A stretch of DNA of 64,000 bases from Paenibacillus macquariensis (lineage in GTDB: Bacteria; Bacillota; Bacilli; Paenibacillales; Paenibacillaceae): NCBI RefSeq assembly GCF_900156375.1, contig NZ_FTNK01000008.1, forward strand, positions 1 to 64,000. The letters are read 5' to 3'. The stretch's first letter is position 1; the number at the start of each line of letters is the position of its first letter. The notes beneath the pieces were generated by a model. The model was not told the DNA's origin, made no database searches, and saw only the letters and a program-made list of their open reading frames with translations. A program made the translations under genes and the position numbers. Shown piece after piece: positions 7,202 through 15,529 of this stretch.

Positions 7202-8589
7202 ATGGGATTATGGACAAAACAGCAGCCCCGTGAGTTCATTAAAGAGAACAAATTGGTATCTGCACAAGATGCTCAGAATGCATTGAAAGAGTTGTTTGCG
7301 GAGACGTTGCAAGAGATGCTAGAAGCTGAGATGGATGCTCATTTGGGCTACCAGAAGCACGACATGCAGAATAAGCAGACAACGAATAGCCGTAATGGCA
7401 AGAGCAAGAAAAATATTATTAGTGAGTACGGTGAGAAAGAAATCGTCATTCCTCGAGATCGCGAAGGTGAGTTTGAGCCGCTTGTTGTGAAGAAGCATCA
7501 GACGAACGTAACCGGTATCGAAGATCAAATCGTTGCCCTATATGCTAAAGGAATCAGCACGCGGGAGATTCAAGACCACCTAAACAATCTGTATGGTATT
7601 GAGGTCTCTCCGACCTTCATTTCTAACGTCACGAACAAGATTGTTCCCCTCATTAAGGAGTGGCAGAATCGACCACTACAAGCTGTGTACGCGGTTGTTT
7701 TTCTAGATGCCATTCACTTTAAGCCTGCATTCCCGAACTAATTATACCTAGGTGGCGAAATCCCTTACAGGTACTGAGTTTTCTGTTCATCACTTGGTAT
7801 AATTTATTTATACCAAGGTTTTGGGGAATCTCTCAATATTCCTTTAGCAGCAAGGCTTCCCGGGTCCCTTGTTATAATTTTCCGAGAATGGAGGTTTAAG
7901 GTCAAACAGGATGGTGCCATTGTAAACAAAGCAGCCTATATGGTCATTGGTATTGATCTGGATGGATGTAAAGACGTTCTCGGGATGTGGATTGGCGAAA
8001 ATGAATCATCCAAGTTCTGGCTTAGCGTTCTTAATGATCTGAAAAACCGTGGTGTACAAGATATTCTCATCACATGCGTAGACAACTTAACAGGCTTCAC
8101 ACGATTTCAGCCTGTTATCCGCAGACAGAAATAGAAAAATCCATCATTCATCAGATTCGAAATTCTACTCGATTTGTCTCTTACAAAGATCTGAAGAAAG
8201 TAACCGCTGATCTAAAGCCCATTTACAAAGCCGTAAATGAGGAGAAGGCCTAACTGGACCGTTTTGAGGAAACCTGGGGTAGTAAATATCCCCTAATTGT
8301 ACGTTCCTGGCGAAACAACTGGGATGAACTCGCAACCTTTTTTAAATACCCGGCAGAGATCCGTAACATTATTTATACGACCAACATCATTGAGAGTTAT
8401 CACCGTCAGTTGCGCAAGGTAACGAAAGGAAAAAGCATCTTCCCTACGGACGATTCCTTACTGAAAATGCTCTACTTGGCAACGATGGATGTTACCCGCA
8501 AATGGACAGGCCGTGTACAGAATTGGGGACAAATGCTCCTTTAACTTTCCGTATTTTTTCCAGATCGTATCGGGCAGTATCTCAGATAA
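7202..8589 (+). pseudogene. IS256-family (mutator) transposase, broken in four places
   Basis: The start MGLWTKQQPREFIKENKLV and the segment EMDAHLGYQKHD are typical of IS256 transposases. The first catalytic Asp is in VVFLDAIHFK. There a 171-bp MITE plus a 6-bp duplication interrupts the gene and brings in a stop. The frame resumes with VKQDGAIVNKAAYMVIGIDL, and the second Asp is in CVDNLTGF. A frameshift follows near 8097, and the rest continues in another frame with the conserved C-terminus (IIYTTNIIESYHRQLRK, catalytic Glu). Two CAA-to-TAA type stops remain, one after EEKA near 8250 and one after QMLL near 8541. The natural end is GQYLR at 8589. Confidence 0.85.
7724..7894. mobile_element. 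171-bp MITE inside the IS256 transposase
   Basis: The insert is flanked by a 6-bp direct repeat, TTTAAG (7718-7723 and 7895-7900). Its ends are imperfect inverted repeats: CCTGCATTCCCGAAC on the left and, read inverted, CCTCCATTCTCGGAA on the right, with the match extending into AATTATA. Inside is a perfect 10-bp hairpin, CTTGGTATAA / TTATACCAAG. Removing the insert and one TTTAAG restores the transposase reading frame exactly (AIHFKVKQDG). There is no coding capacity. No parent element was recognised. Confidence 0.8.
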
Positions 8590-8649
8590 CTTTTCTCCCC
8601 TCGGGGAGGAGCCTATTAAAAGAGTTTACAAAAAAGATTTGACAGACCC

Positions 8650-9308
8650 AAACTTTTGCCGCTGCAATTTCTTCATCATATCTTTGCCATCCTAAATAAG
8701 GGCCAACCCTACAAAGCATAAAACCATTTTAAGCCAAAAACCTTCATGCCACACTGAAGGTTATTCATGCTGTATAAAATTGTATACTTGCAATTTATCC
8801 AAGCTTGAAGTGTTTACAAGTATATTGGCTGTTTTTTGTTGGAGAATTCATGTCACAGACGTAGTTTGTCATGCATCTTTGGAAACTATATTCCTAATCT
8901 AATTCCTATCTATTCTTATAGAAATGAGAAATTAAAAAGTATAAAGATTCCAGTAGAACAAGCTGAAATTTTCTAATCAAGTAAGCTGGTCCTTGAATAA
9001 AGCACTATCAAATTTTGATTCTTGATAAGGAATTAGGTATGTAAATAACTAAAAAGGAAATCTGTAAATGTTTTTAAAAACTTTGTATGTATTTGGAATA
9101 AAAAGTTGAATTTTGAAAAATGGTGTGATACCCTAAACTTTGTAAGCGTATTACATAAATTATCAATTTAACCTCTTAGAAATCTTTTTATAATTAATAA
9201 GCTAGAGGGATAGCTAGGAAAAGCGTAACTTTTTAAACCGCTCTGGTAATGAACTATCACTAAGTCAAATTACAGAGAAGCATTAGAATTAAAAGGGGAA
9301 GATTATCG
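8650..9308. other. A+T-rich intergenic region with no clear gene
   Basis: There is no credible gene. A perfect 7-bp stem, ACCTTCA / TGAAGGT, lies at 8740-8761, close after the IS256 right end. A short open piece ending SIKIPVEQAEIF at about 8975 could be the tail of a lost gene but matches nothing I recognise. The last 20 bases carry the AAAAGGGGAAG ribosome binding site of the next gene. Confidence 0.5.
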
Positions 9309-10460
9309 ATGTATGATTTTGATGCAACATCAGTTAAGAAATTGCGGAAAGATATATCATCCGTAATGATACAAATCAGGAAACAAACCCCACGGCTCAG
9401 TTTATCTCCTGATAAGGTGAAGGGTAGCGAGGTCTGGGAAGGAAACTTTCAAGGACAGCCTATAGAGCGTGTTATTATTTATTTGAGATCGAGTGGATGC
9501 TTTTGGAGTATGCGGACCGCAGAGGATGGACAGATTGATTTAAAAGCCGGCTGTCTTGATTGTGAACATAGTGTTGCTGATACAACATTTGGAAAACCCA
9601 TTTCGGCTCAGAGTTACATTAAGCAGTTTCTAGGAGCATATGAAGAGTATGACTTCTCAAAATATCCAGTTTTATGTCTCTACAACGAGGGCAGTATCTT
9701 CAATAATGTCGAGCTCCCAGATGAAGCGCGTCGCACGATCCTTAAAATAATTGCTGCAGATCCTAACATTAAGAGTGTCATACTTGAATCTCTACCAGAA
9801 TTTATTACGGAAGAAATTTTATATGAAACACGCGAAATCCTTGGTGATAAACATTTGGAAATCGGTGTGGGTCTTGAGAGCTCTAATGAAATGATCAGAA
9901 AAATATGTGTAAATAAGTCATTTTCCTTAAAGCGTTTTGAGCAGGCGGCAAAGCTTATAACCGAATATGGGACTTTATTGTCGTATGTATTAGTTAAACC
10001 ATCATTTCTTACTGAGAGAGAAGCACTTGAGGACTCAATAAAGACTGCCAAGTATGCATTCGAAGTGGGGTCTAAGGTAGTGTCGCTTGAACCTTTAAAC
10101 ATTGGGGTATATGCTATGTCTGGCGCTTTGAATCGCTTAGGAATGTATCGAGTTCCATGGTTATGGACTGTTCTTGAAGTAGCCCGTGAGGTAAACCATT
10201 TAGGAGAATTAAGAGTAGGTGGCTATCAATTTGCCCCAAAATACGAACATTACTCAAACAATTGCGACTCTTGTACCATGAGAGTTAAAGATGCTATTCG
10301 AGGTTGGAATGCGACATATGATCCGAAATACTTAGAAATTGAAAACTGCAGCTGTAAGGCCGAATGGCAAGATGAACTAAACAAGATTCATCCAAATTTA
10401 ATAGAACGTATATCCAACGTGCTACCTCTGCTGGAGAGATCTGTTCAATTGAAACATTAA
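9309..10460 (+). CDS. Radical SAM protein related to the TIGR01210 / archaeosine-synthase-like group
   Basis: This is an intact 383-residue protein with ATG at 9309 and a good upstream site (AAAAGGGGAAG). The likely radical SAM cluster ligands are C64, C82 and C85 (SSGCFWSMRT and GCLDCEHS), a CX17CX2C pattern instead of the classical CX3CX2C. Long spacings of this kind occur in the RaSEA/TIGR01210 group. A TIM-barrel-like core follows (LCLYNEGSIFNN, ILESLPEFI, EIGVGLESSNEMIRK), as in Elp3/MiaB-like proteins. Near the C-terminus, C319-X2-C322 and C347-X-C349 could bind zinc or a second cluster. It is followed after 80 bp by an arginine-deiminase-fold gene in the same direction, so the two probably act in one pathway. 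The reaction is unknown. Confidence 0.75.
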   Translation: MYDFDATSVKKLRKDISSVMIQIRKQTPRLSLSPDKVKGSEVWEGNFQGQPIERVIIYLRSSGCFWSMRTAEDGQIDLKAGCLDCEHSVADTTFGKPISAQSYIKQFLGAYEEYDFSKYPVLCLYNEGSIFNNVELPDEARRTILKIIAADPNIKSVILESLPEFITEEILYETREILGDKHLEIGVGLESSNEMIRKICVNKSFSLKRFEQAAKLITEYGTLLSYVLVKPSFLTEREALEDSIKTAKYAFEVGSKVVSLEPLNIGVYAMSGALNRLGMYRVPWLWTVLEVAREVNHLGELRVGGYQFAPKYEHYSNNCDSCTMRVKDAIRGWNATYDPKYLEIENCSCKAEWQDELNKIHPNLIERISNVLPLLERSVQLKH

Positions 10461-10540
10461 AAAACATCTACCTTATAAAACAGGGATGGGTACGCAGTTT
10501 GAGGCGCTAATATAAAATTCAGACTAGGTGGTATATAATT

Positions 10541-11518
10541 ATGAAACTCCATTGCTTTTCGGAATACGATCGACTGCGAACAGTGGCTTTATGTAGACCA
10601 AGTCTCGTTCAAGTGCAGACTCGTAATGAGGCGGAATATGTTTGCTTCCGTGAACCTGTTGATCCGCAAATAGCTGTTGAGGCCCATCAGAGGTTACGAG
10701 AGAGTCTGGAATCGAATGGAGTTCATACGATCGATTTCACCTCATATTTTGAAGATGAGGAACGTGCATTAAGCGATCAACTCGTGAATCGAACATATTC
10801 TCGTGACGTTGCTGGTGTCATTGGTAATGCCCTATTATTTGGTTCGGCCGGGGTCGATGTACGGAAACCGGATTTTCAGTTAGCACACTCAGCTTTAAGA
10901 AAAGCAGTCGGAACATCAGTAATCAGTGAAGTCACTAGCTCGATACAGTCTTCATTGGAATTTGGAGACTTTTTAATGTTGAATAGAAGTGCAATTCTTA
11001 TTAATTTAGGATGGAGGACGAGTCTTGACGGAGTGATGAATATAAAGAACCTGATTTTTAAATCTGGTTTTGAGCAGATAGGCTTAATCTCATTGCCACC
11101 GGACTTAACCCTGCCGCATTTGGACGTTGTATGCAACGTCGTTGGAAGTCATCTCTTTTTAGCTTCAAAGTTCCTTCGTCATGTTCCTGTAAGGATAATA
11201 ATGCAAGACAAAGAGGAGCGCTATGAAATGCTTCCTGATTTTGTGGCTCGTCACGGATACCACGTGCGATACTTACCCGAGAACCACGATCCTTTAGCCT
11301 ATACGAATTTCATAAATATCGACCGATCGACAGTATTGGCGAGCGAGTCTGCTGTTGCAATTAGAGACATTCTTGCGGACGTGCAAGTAGATGTGCAGAC
11401 TGTTGATATAACTGAACTGGAAAAGGGCGGAGGTGGGATTAGATGTCTAACTCTACCACTTTGTAGAGACGACGAAAATACCTTAAGCGACAGCAAAGTT
11501 ACGTCAATTGTCTCTTGA
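10541..11518 (+). CDS. Arginine deiminase / amidinotransferase-fold enzyme (DDAH-like)
   Basis: This is an intact 325-residue protein. ATG 10541 has AGGTGG about 10 bases upstream. Guanidine-group enzymes of this superfamily use a Cys nucleophile, a His, and acidic residues that hold the guanidinium. Here Cys302 lies in GGGGIRCLTLPL, His193 in LTLPHLDVV, an acidic pair (E140, D143) in SSLEFGDFLML, and Asp89 in the TYSRDVAGVIGN segment. All key positions appear conserved, so it should be active. It could deiminate a free or modified arginine, or transfer an amidino group. Sequence alone does not decide which. It forms a likely two-gene operon with the radical SAM gene upstream. A role in making an unusual guanidino or ureido building block for the nearby cluster is a guess. 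Confidence 0.8.
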   Translation: MKLHCFSEYDRLRTVALCRPSLVQVQTRNEAEYVCFREPVDPQIAVEAHQRLRESLESNGVHTIDFTSYFEDEERALSDQLVNRTYSRDVAGVIGNALLFGSAGVDVRKPDFQLAHSALRKAVGTSVISEVTSSIQSSLEFGDFLMLNRSAILINLGWRTSLDGVMNIKNLIFKSGFEQIGLISLPPDLTLPHLDVVCNVVGSHLFLASKFLRHVPVRIIMQDKEERYEMLPDFVARHGYHVRYLPENHDPLAYTNFINIDRSTVLASESAVAIRDILADVQVDVQTVDITELEKGGGGIRCLTLPLCRDDENTLSDSKVTSIVS

Positions 11519-12166
11519 TACAATGGCATGATTTATTATACATAAAATGTTGTGAGTTAATTTGTAACAAAACGTGTTGGTAATCAAAAATTTAATTAAA
11601 AAAACTTTTTATGATGTTGAAAAAGATACTTTGACACTTAGAAATGTGCTTTTGAAATCCTTCTTTGTTGAAACTCTAAATTCTGTAGATGAATCAATTT
11701 ATTTATTGTTATAACAAATTAAGGAAAATGATGGAGATGCAATTAATCTTTTAGTTGAATTAATTTGACAATATTATGTTGTTGTAATGTATACCTATTC
11801 CGTGACAGCAGGAGGAGAGGTTTACTGGATGTAGTTTGAAATAATCTCGTCATCTAAGTAAGTCAATGACATTGTGTTCTGTTCATAACGTCAACAATAT
11901 TGTGAACACGAAACGATGTCAGGAGGAGGCGCGGTTTGTGTGTAGTGGGAGGCTTGTATGGTGAGGATGGACAAGTTGTTCGATAGCTTCCTGCTTAAAC
12001 CATATTAGTTATGTTATGTTGGGACATAGATCCCGTCACATAAGGTGTTATAAGCCCTCTTCTTTTGTTCATACCCCGATTCAGCTGGTTGGGTCTTTGA
12101 ACCGGAATCACCGTGCCAACCTGTGGAGATCAAAAGTGCTGGCCCCAGTGAAATTAAGGAGGTTAT
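11519..12166. other. Non-coding region before the IS110-like remnant
   Basis: No credible intact gene lies here. A short frame from 11578 (LVIKNLIKKTFYDVEKDTL) ends at TAA near 11720 and continues in frame after it, so it may be the relic of a small gene of unknown kind. GTGTTC / GAACAC near 11875-11915 form an inverted repeat. The last 150 bases are G+C-richer than their surroundings. They precede an IS110-like start codon and could be the non-coding left end of that element. Confidence 0.35.
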
Positions 12167-12351
12167 ATGAATCATCCTGTTCTAAGTATCGATGTTCTAA
12201 GGGGAAGAGTCTGAACTGCAACCCGAACGTTCTATCAACTCTTTTGTCAACAGACAGAAAAACTTACAATTTTTCCAATACATCTCGGGGTGCAAAGGGC
12301 AGTGCCATCATATATAGAGTATTATTGAATCGGCCAAAGAAAATGGGTTGA
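12167..12351 (+). pseudogene. N-terminal fragment of an IS110-family transposase
   Basis: ATG at 12167 follows AAGGAGG and reads MNHPVLSIDV, the usual start of IS110 transposases with the first catalytic Asp (DEDD/RuvC-like). The next bases shift frame, and the continuation SKGKSLNCN ... TYNFSNTSRGAKG fits the same family loosely. The gene ends at 12351 without the rest of the domain. The evidence is short. In intact IS110 elements the upstream non-coding stretch encodes the bridge RNA, so 12013-12166 could be its remnant. Confidence 0.42.
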
Positions 12352-12658
12352 ACCATTTCCTAGCTACTTCTACCTGACTACTGCCGGATTCCTATTCATA
12401 GCTAGCATATCTAAGTCTTTATCTTATTAATAGGTGGGGGCTATTTTACACTTACTTGAGATTCAATTTTCTGTTCATAGAAGCGAATAGAAGAACTTCT
12501 TACAGGTATTATCAAAGTGGTGTCCTCACCGCCAATGGCAGCCTTAATCTTTCTCATTCAAAATATTAGAAAAGGTTAGTTATTGAGCTTAGAAAGTTCC
12601 TAGAGATCCATCACAATTATATTGACTCGTGCTCGTCAGGGTACTTGAAGATTAGCGG

Positions 12659-12745
12659 TAAGTTGAATAACGTGTAAAAAGACTATGTGAAATGAGACCT
12701 CATTTCACCCAAGGATATATGAGGTCTTAGTGTTAAGTTGAATAA
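12659..12745. repeat. 12-bp direct repeats flanking two competing hairpins
   Basis: TAAGTTGAATAA occurs at 12659-12670 and 12734-12745. Between them, TGAAATGAG pairs with CTCATTTCA (12688-12707). The overlapping AGACCTCAT (12695-12703) pairs perfectly with ATGAGGTCT (12719-12727). The two stems share bases and exclude each other. It may be the footprint of a small mobile element or a regulatory RNA structure without its gene. Confidence 0.4.
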
Positions 12746-14069
12746 TGCTACATTATATATGTTCGATGACGGATGAAGCATCTCCTCTGCTAGACGTGTC
12801 AGAGTCAGCTAATGATTACTCATGCATGGAGGATGTCAACTTACCTAATAAATTCATCAAAGAGGAACGAGCCCTTAAGCTAACTCATCTTTACATTTCT
12901 TTCGTTGATTTACTTCTGATGCTTATCGGAAACTAATATTTTATGGGGATAAATTGGGGACAAAAATCGTCACCAAGGTTCATTAAAGAACCAAAGAGAT
13001 CATACGACAGTTGCAACAAACCTAAATAAATAAGCATGTTTAGTACATCAGCATAATATATCTGACCTCATCACAGAAGAACTAACAACACCAAGACATA
13101 TTCGGTATTGACCATCTAATAGAGAATAGTGTACAATTAATTTCGAGGTATTGGCTAATAATTACATAATAGGTATATGATTTGTAGAGCACTTGTGAAC
13201 TATGCATACCATAGACTGGCCCTAATATGTTTAAGATTTTGTCAATTGATAGATGAAGAAGTCATTGTCTTGTAAAATATATGGACGTAACCTGAAGCTA
13301 TAGAGCTGCACATGGAGATCTATAGAATCTATGAGTGAATAATAATAAAAAAGTGAAAATAACGAGTTTTATGCGAGTATAAAATTAAATCGATGAGGTG
13401 AGCTCTTGTGAAGACTATGTTTACGTTTAAGACATAATGCAAACACAAGGATAAATTGACATCAATCATAAGGAAACTAATCGTTGTTTAGGCACGTTAG
13501 TCGACGAGTGAGGATATAGAAGTTAACTTCGTAATGTATTAATTAATACATGAAAGGGCGAAGCTTTGCAACTTGAATTGTGAATCAAACTGCATGATGT
13601 ACAAGTCAAGCAGTATGTTGTGAGTCATCAAGAAGAGGCGCTGCCATACTCTCTTCATATTAAGTTGGCGATAGATGGCGAGTAAAGCCACGAGCAATCT
13701 GTGCTAATTAAATCGGAAAAGCTGTTGTCTATTTTAGAGGACATGCTTTTTTTTGTTTTTCCATATTTAAAAATGATAGCTAAGAAACTGGTTATTGTGT
13801 AAAAATATTTGAGGTTTTCGCAGACGGTTGTTGTGTTAAGTTCTGATGAATCAAATGGCAGAACTGTATTTGAGGTATAAGGGTAAACGAAAATTGTTTT
13901 AATAGACGAGTCTAGGTTTATGAAATTAAAAAAATAGTTTCAGAGATTAATTGCTTTTACATCGAGCTTTTGAATTTTTGGATCAAAAAGATATTTTTTA
14001 ACTTATAACTATTTGAAATCAGAAGTTTATGCAACGTTAGTTATTATATATATAAGAGGAACTCAATAA
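12746..14069. other. 1.3 kb A+T-rich region without a supported gene
   Basis: Short open frames such as the one at 12745-12936 show no recognisable domain or ribosome binding site. A stem followed by eight T residues at about 13716-13756 (AAAGC...TGTCT / GGACATGCTTTTTTTT) looks like an orphan terminator. Two palindromes at 13519-13551 are listed separately. The region separates the radical SAM / deiminase pair from the biosynthetic cluster and would hold the cluster promoter, which I could not place with confidence. Confidence 0.4.
13519..13551. promoter_or_regulatory. Two adjacent perfect palindromes
   Basis: GAAGTTAACTTC (13519-13530, 12 bp) is followed three bases later by ATGTATTAATTAATACAT (13534-13551, 18 bp). 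Both are exact dyads. Operators of dimeric repressors such as TetR-family proteins look like this, but no regulator gene is intact in the window. They lie about 500 bp upstream of the first cluster gene. Confidence 0.4.
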
Positions 14070-14763
14070 TTGGAATTATTCGCAGTTAATCTTAAGTAAC
14101 TTCCAGTTGAACATACATTATTAGCCCTCATGTAGAATGTTCCGGAGGAAAAAAGTAAGAAATTGATTCGTAATAGAAATAATGAAGATTGTTGCAGGTC
14201 CCTTGCTGCCGAACTGTTGATTAGAGTAATCATTACTAAAAAGAATAACTGGAAAAACCAAGAGATTATTTTTGAGAATAACATTTACGGTAAACAGCAC
14301 CTTATGAATTCTTTATTGGAGTTCAATTTATACCATTCCGAACATTGAGTTGTTTGCGCAATAGACCATACACCAATTGGGATCAATATTGAAGAGAAAA
14401 GTCGATTTATGTTAACATAGCCAAACGGTTTTTCTCCAACATGAAATGAAGCAGCCTCTTTAATATGATCGAAAATGACAAGTTGGACTATTTTTATGAT
14501 TTATGGACATTAAAGGAGAGCTATGTCAAAAATATAGGACATGGCCTGTCGATCCCTTTGGATCTGATTTCCTTCTTGTTCAATGAAAATAATATCAGGT
14601 ACGAGAACCGGTACTCTCACGAAATTCGTTATTTCAAGCAATATCATGTGGATAATCGCTAAAGCTGTCGGTATGCGCTAATTCGAATAACTTTCCTGAA
14701 GAAATTGCAATCCAAAGTTTTGAACAATTAACGCAAGAGTCTTTGCTTTTATTGAACGGATAA
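14070..14763 (+). pseudogene. sfp: Sfp-type 4'-phosphopantetheinyl transferase, dead
   Basis: Nearly the whole protein can be read through several lesions. The TTG start at 14070 follows AGAGGA and gives MELFAVNLK, then stop TAA, LPVEHTLLALM, stop TAG, and NVPEEKSKKLIRNRNNEDC with LAAELLIRVI. TGA replaces an expected Trp after YHSEH. The Mg-binding motif region is present as VVCAIDHTPIGINIEEKSRF. A frameshift near 14420 leads into IAKRFFSNMK, stop TGA, then DKLDYFYDLWTLKESYVKNI, the conserved WTLKES motif. The tail ends QSFEQLTQESLLLLNG at 14763. At least four stops and two frame changes make it non-functional. It lies 31 bp before the thioesterase gene, so it was once the first gene of this cluster. 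The carrier domains must now be primed by an enzyme encoded elsewhere. Confidence 0.85.
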
Positions 14764-14794
14764 AGGCATAGGGCGAAGGAGGGTTTTTGGTTTC

Positions 14795-15511
14795 ATGATC
14801 AAGCTGTTTTGCATTCCGCACGCTGGAGGCTCGGCCTCCATATATTCAAAATGGAGAGCGTTTCTTAATCCCGCCATTGAGTTGCATCCAGTAGAACTTT
14901 GCGGCAGGGGAAGCAGACATAAGGAAGATTTTTATCAATCAATAGATGATGCGGCAGAAGATATTTATTCACAGATCGACTATCTGCTTGATGGTCGATT
15001 TGCTTTGTTTGGTCACAGCATGGGGAGCTTATTAGCTTACGAAGTTTGCCGCAAAATTAAAGAACGCAAGGGAATGGATCCCGTACATCTATTTGCATCT
15101 GGCAGACAGGCTCCTCAATGCAAGAGAAGCGGGGATTTAATCCACACGAAGCCTGACCATGCTGTAATTAGTGAGATAGTCCGGCTGCAGGGTACAACTA
15201 GCGAATTGGTTGGTAATCAAATATTTTTGGAGTATTTTCTGCCCATTATTAAGGCTGATTACAAAATAATTGAACAATACAATTTGTCTTCAAGAGATAT
15301 ATTGCTTAATTGCGATATGACTGTAATGTGTGGAACGGATGATGATTTCGTATATGAAGAGTTATCCGCATGGCAGCAGCATACTGCCGGGACTTGCCGT
15401 ATTCAATATTTTAATGGCGGTCATTTCTACCTTAATGATGAAATGCATTCTGTGGTGAGGTTCATTAACTCTCAATTAATCAATGTTCTGACGGAGAAGC
15501 AACAACGCTAA
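14795..15511 (+). CDS. Type II thioesterase (editing thioesterase)
   Basis: This 238-residue alpha/beta hydrolase starts at ATG 14795, with GAAGGAGGG about 12 bases upstream. The start LFCIPHAGGSASIYSKW is typical. The nucleophile is Ser75 in LFGHSMGS, the acid is Asp182 or Asp183 in CGTDDDF, and His210 lies in GGHFYL. Such stand-alone enzymes remove misprimed or stalled acyl groups from the phosphopantetheine arms of NRPS and PKS carrier domains in the cytosol. It is the first intact gene of the cluster. Its stop is 18 bp before the next start, so it is co-transcribed with the Asn synthetase. It is not a chain-releasing domain. Confidence 0.93.
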   Translation: MIKLFCIPHAGGSASIYSKWRAFLNPAIELHPVELCGRGSRHKEDFYQSIDDAAEDIYSQIDYLLDGRFALFGHSMGSLLAYEVCRKIKERKGMDPVHLFASGRQAPQCKRSGDLIHTKPDHAVISEIVRLQGTTSELVGNQIFLEYFLPIIKADYKIIEQYNLSSRDILLNCDMTVMCGTDDDFVYEELSAWQQHTAGTCRIQYFNGGHFYLNDEMHSVVRFINSQLINVLTEKQQR

Positions 15512-15529
15512 GAAGGGAGTGGTTGGCGG

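Larger units (their letters stand above)
7129..8649 (+). mobile_element. IS256-family insertion sequence, inactive
   Basis: The left end starts GAGTCTGTAAAAT with GTAAACTCC further in. The right end, read inverted, gives GGGTCTGTCAAAT with GTAAACTC further in. These are imperfect terminal inverted repeats enclosing one mutator-type transposase pseudogene. No 8-9-bp target duplication is visible, which fits rearrangement after insertion. Two further partial ends of the same family lie at 4775-4863 and 6197-6899. Confidence 0.75.

Noticed and set aside
7129-8649. A target-site duplication around IS256
   Set aside because: The 8 bases left (TGAAATTC) and right (AAACTTTT) of the ends do not match, so no duplication is claimed.
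12745-12936. Open frame of 63 residues in the A+T-rich gap
   Set aside because: No ribosome binding site, no recognisable motif, and it starts inside a repeat; not supported as a gene.
14163-14662. Two small plus-strand frames (14163-14348 and 14465-14662) as separate genes
   Set aside because: They are surviving pieces of one Sfp-type pseudogene, joined by the conserved order of motifs.
14795-15511. The thioesterase as the chain-releasing enzyme
   Set aside because: Its small size, stand-alone position and GHSMG context fit the editing type II family; release is probably encoded beyond the right edge.
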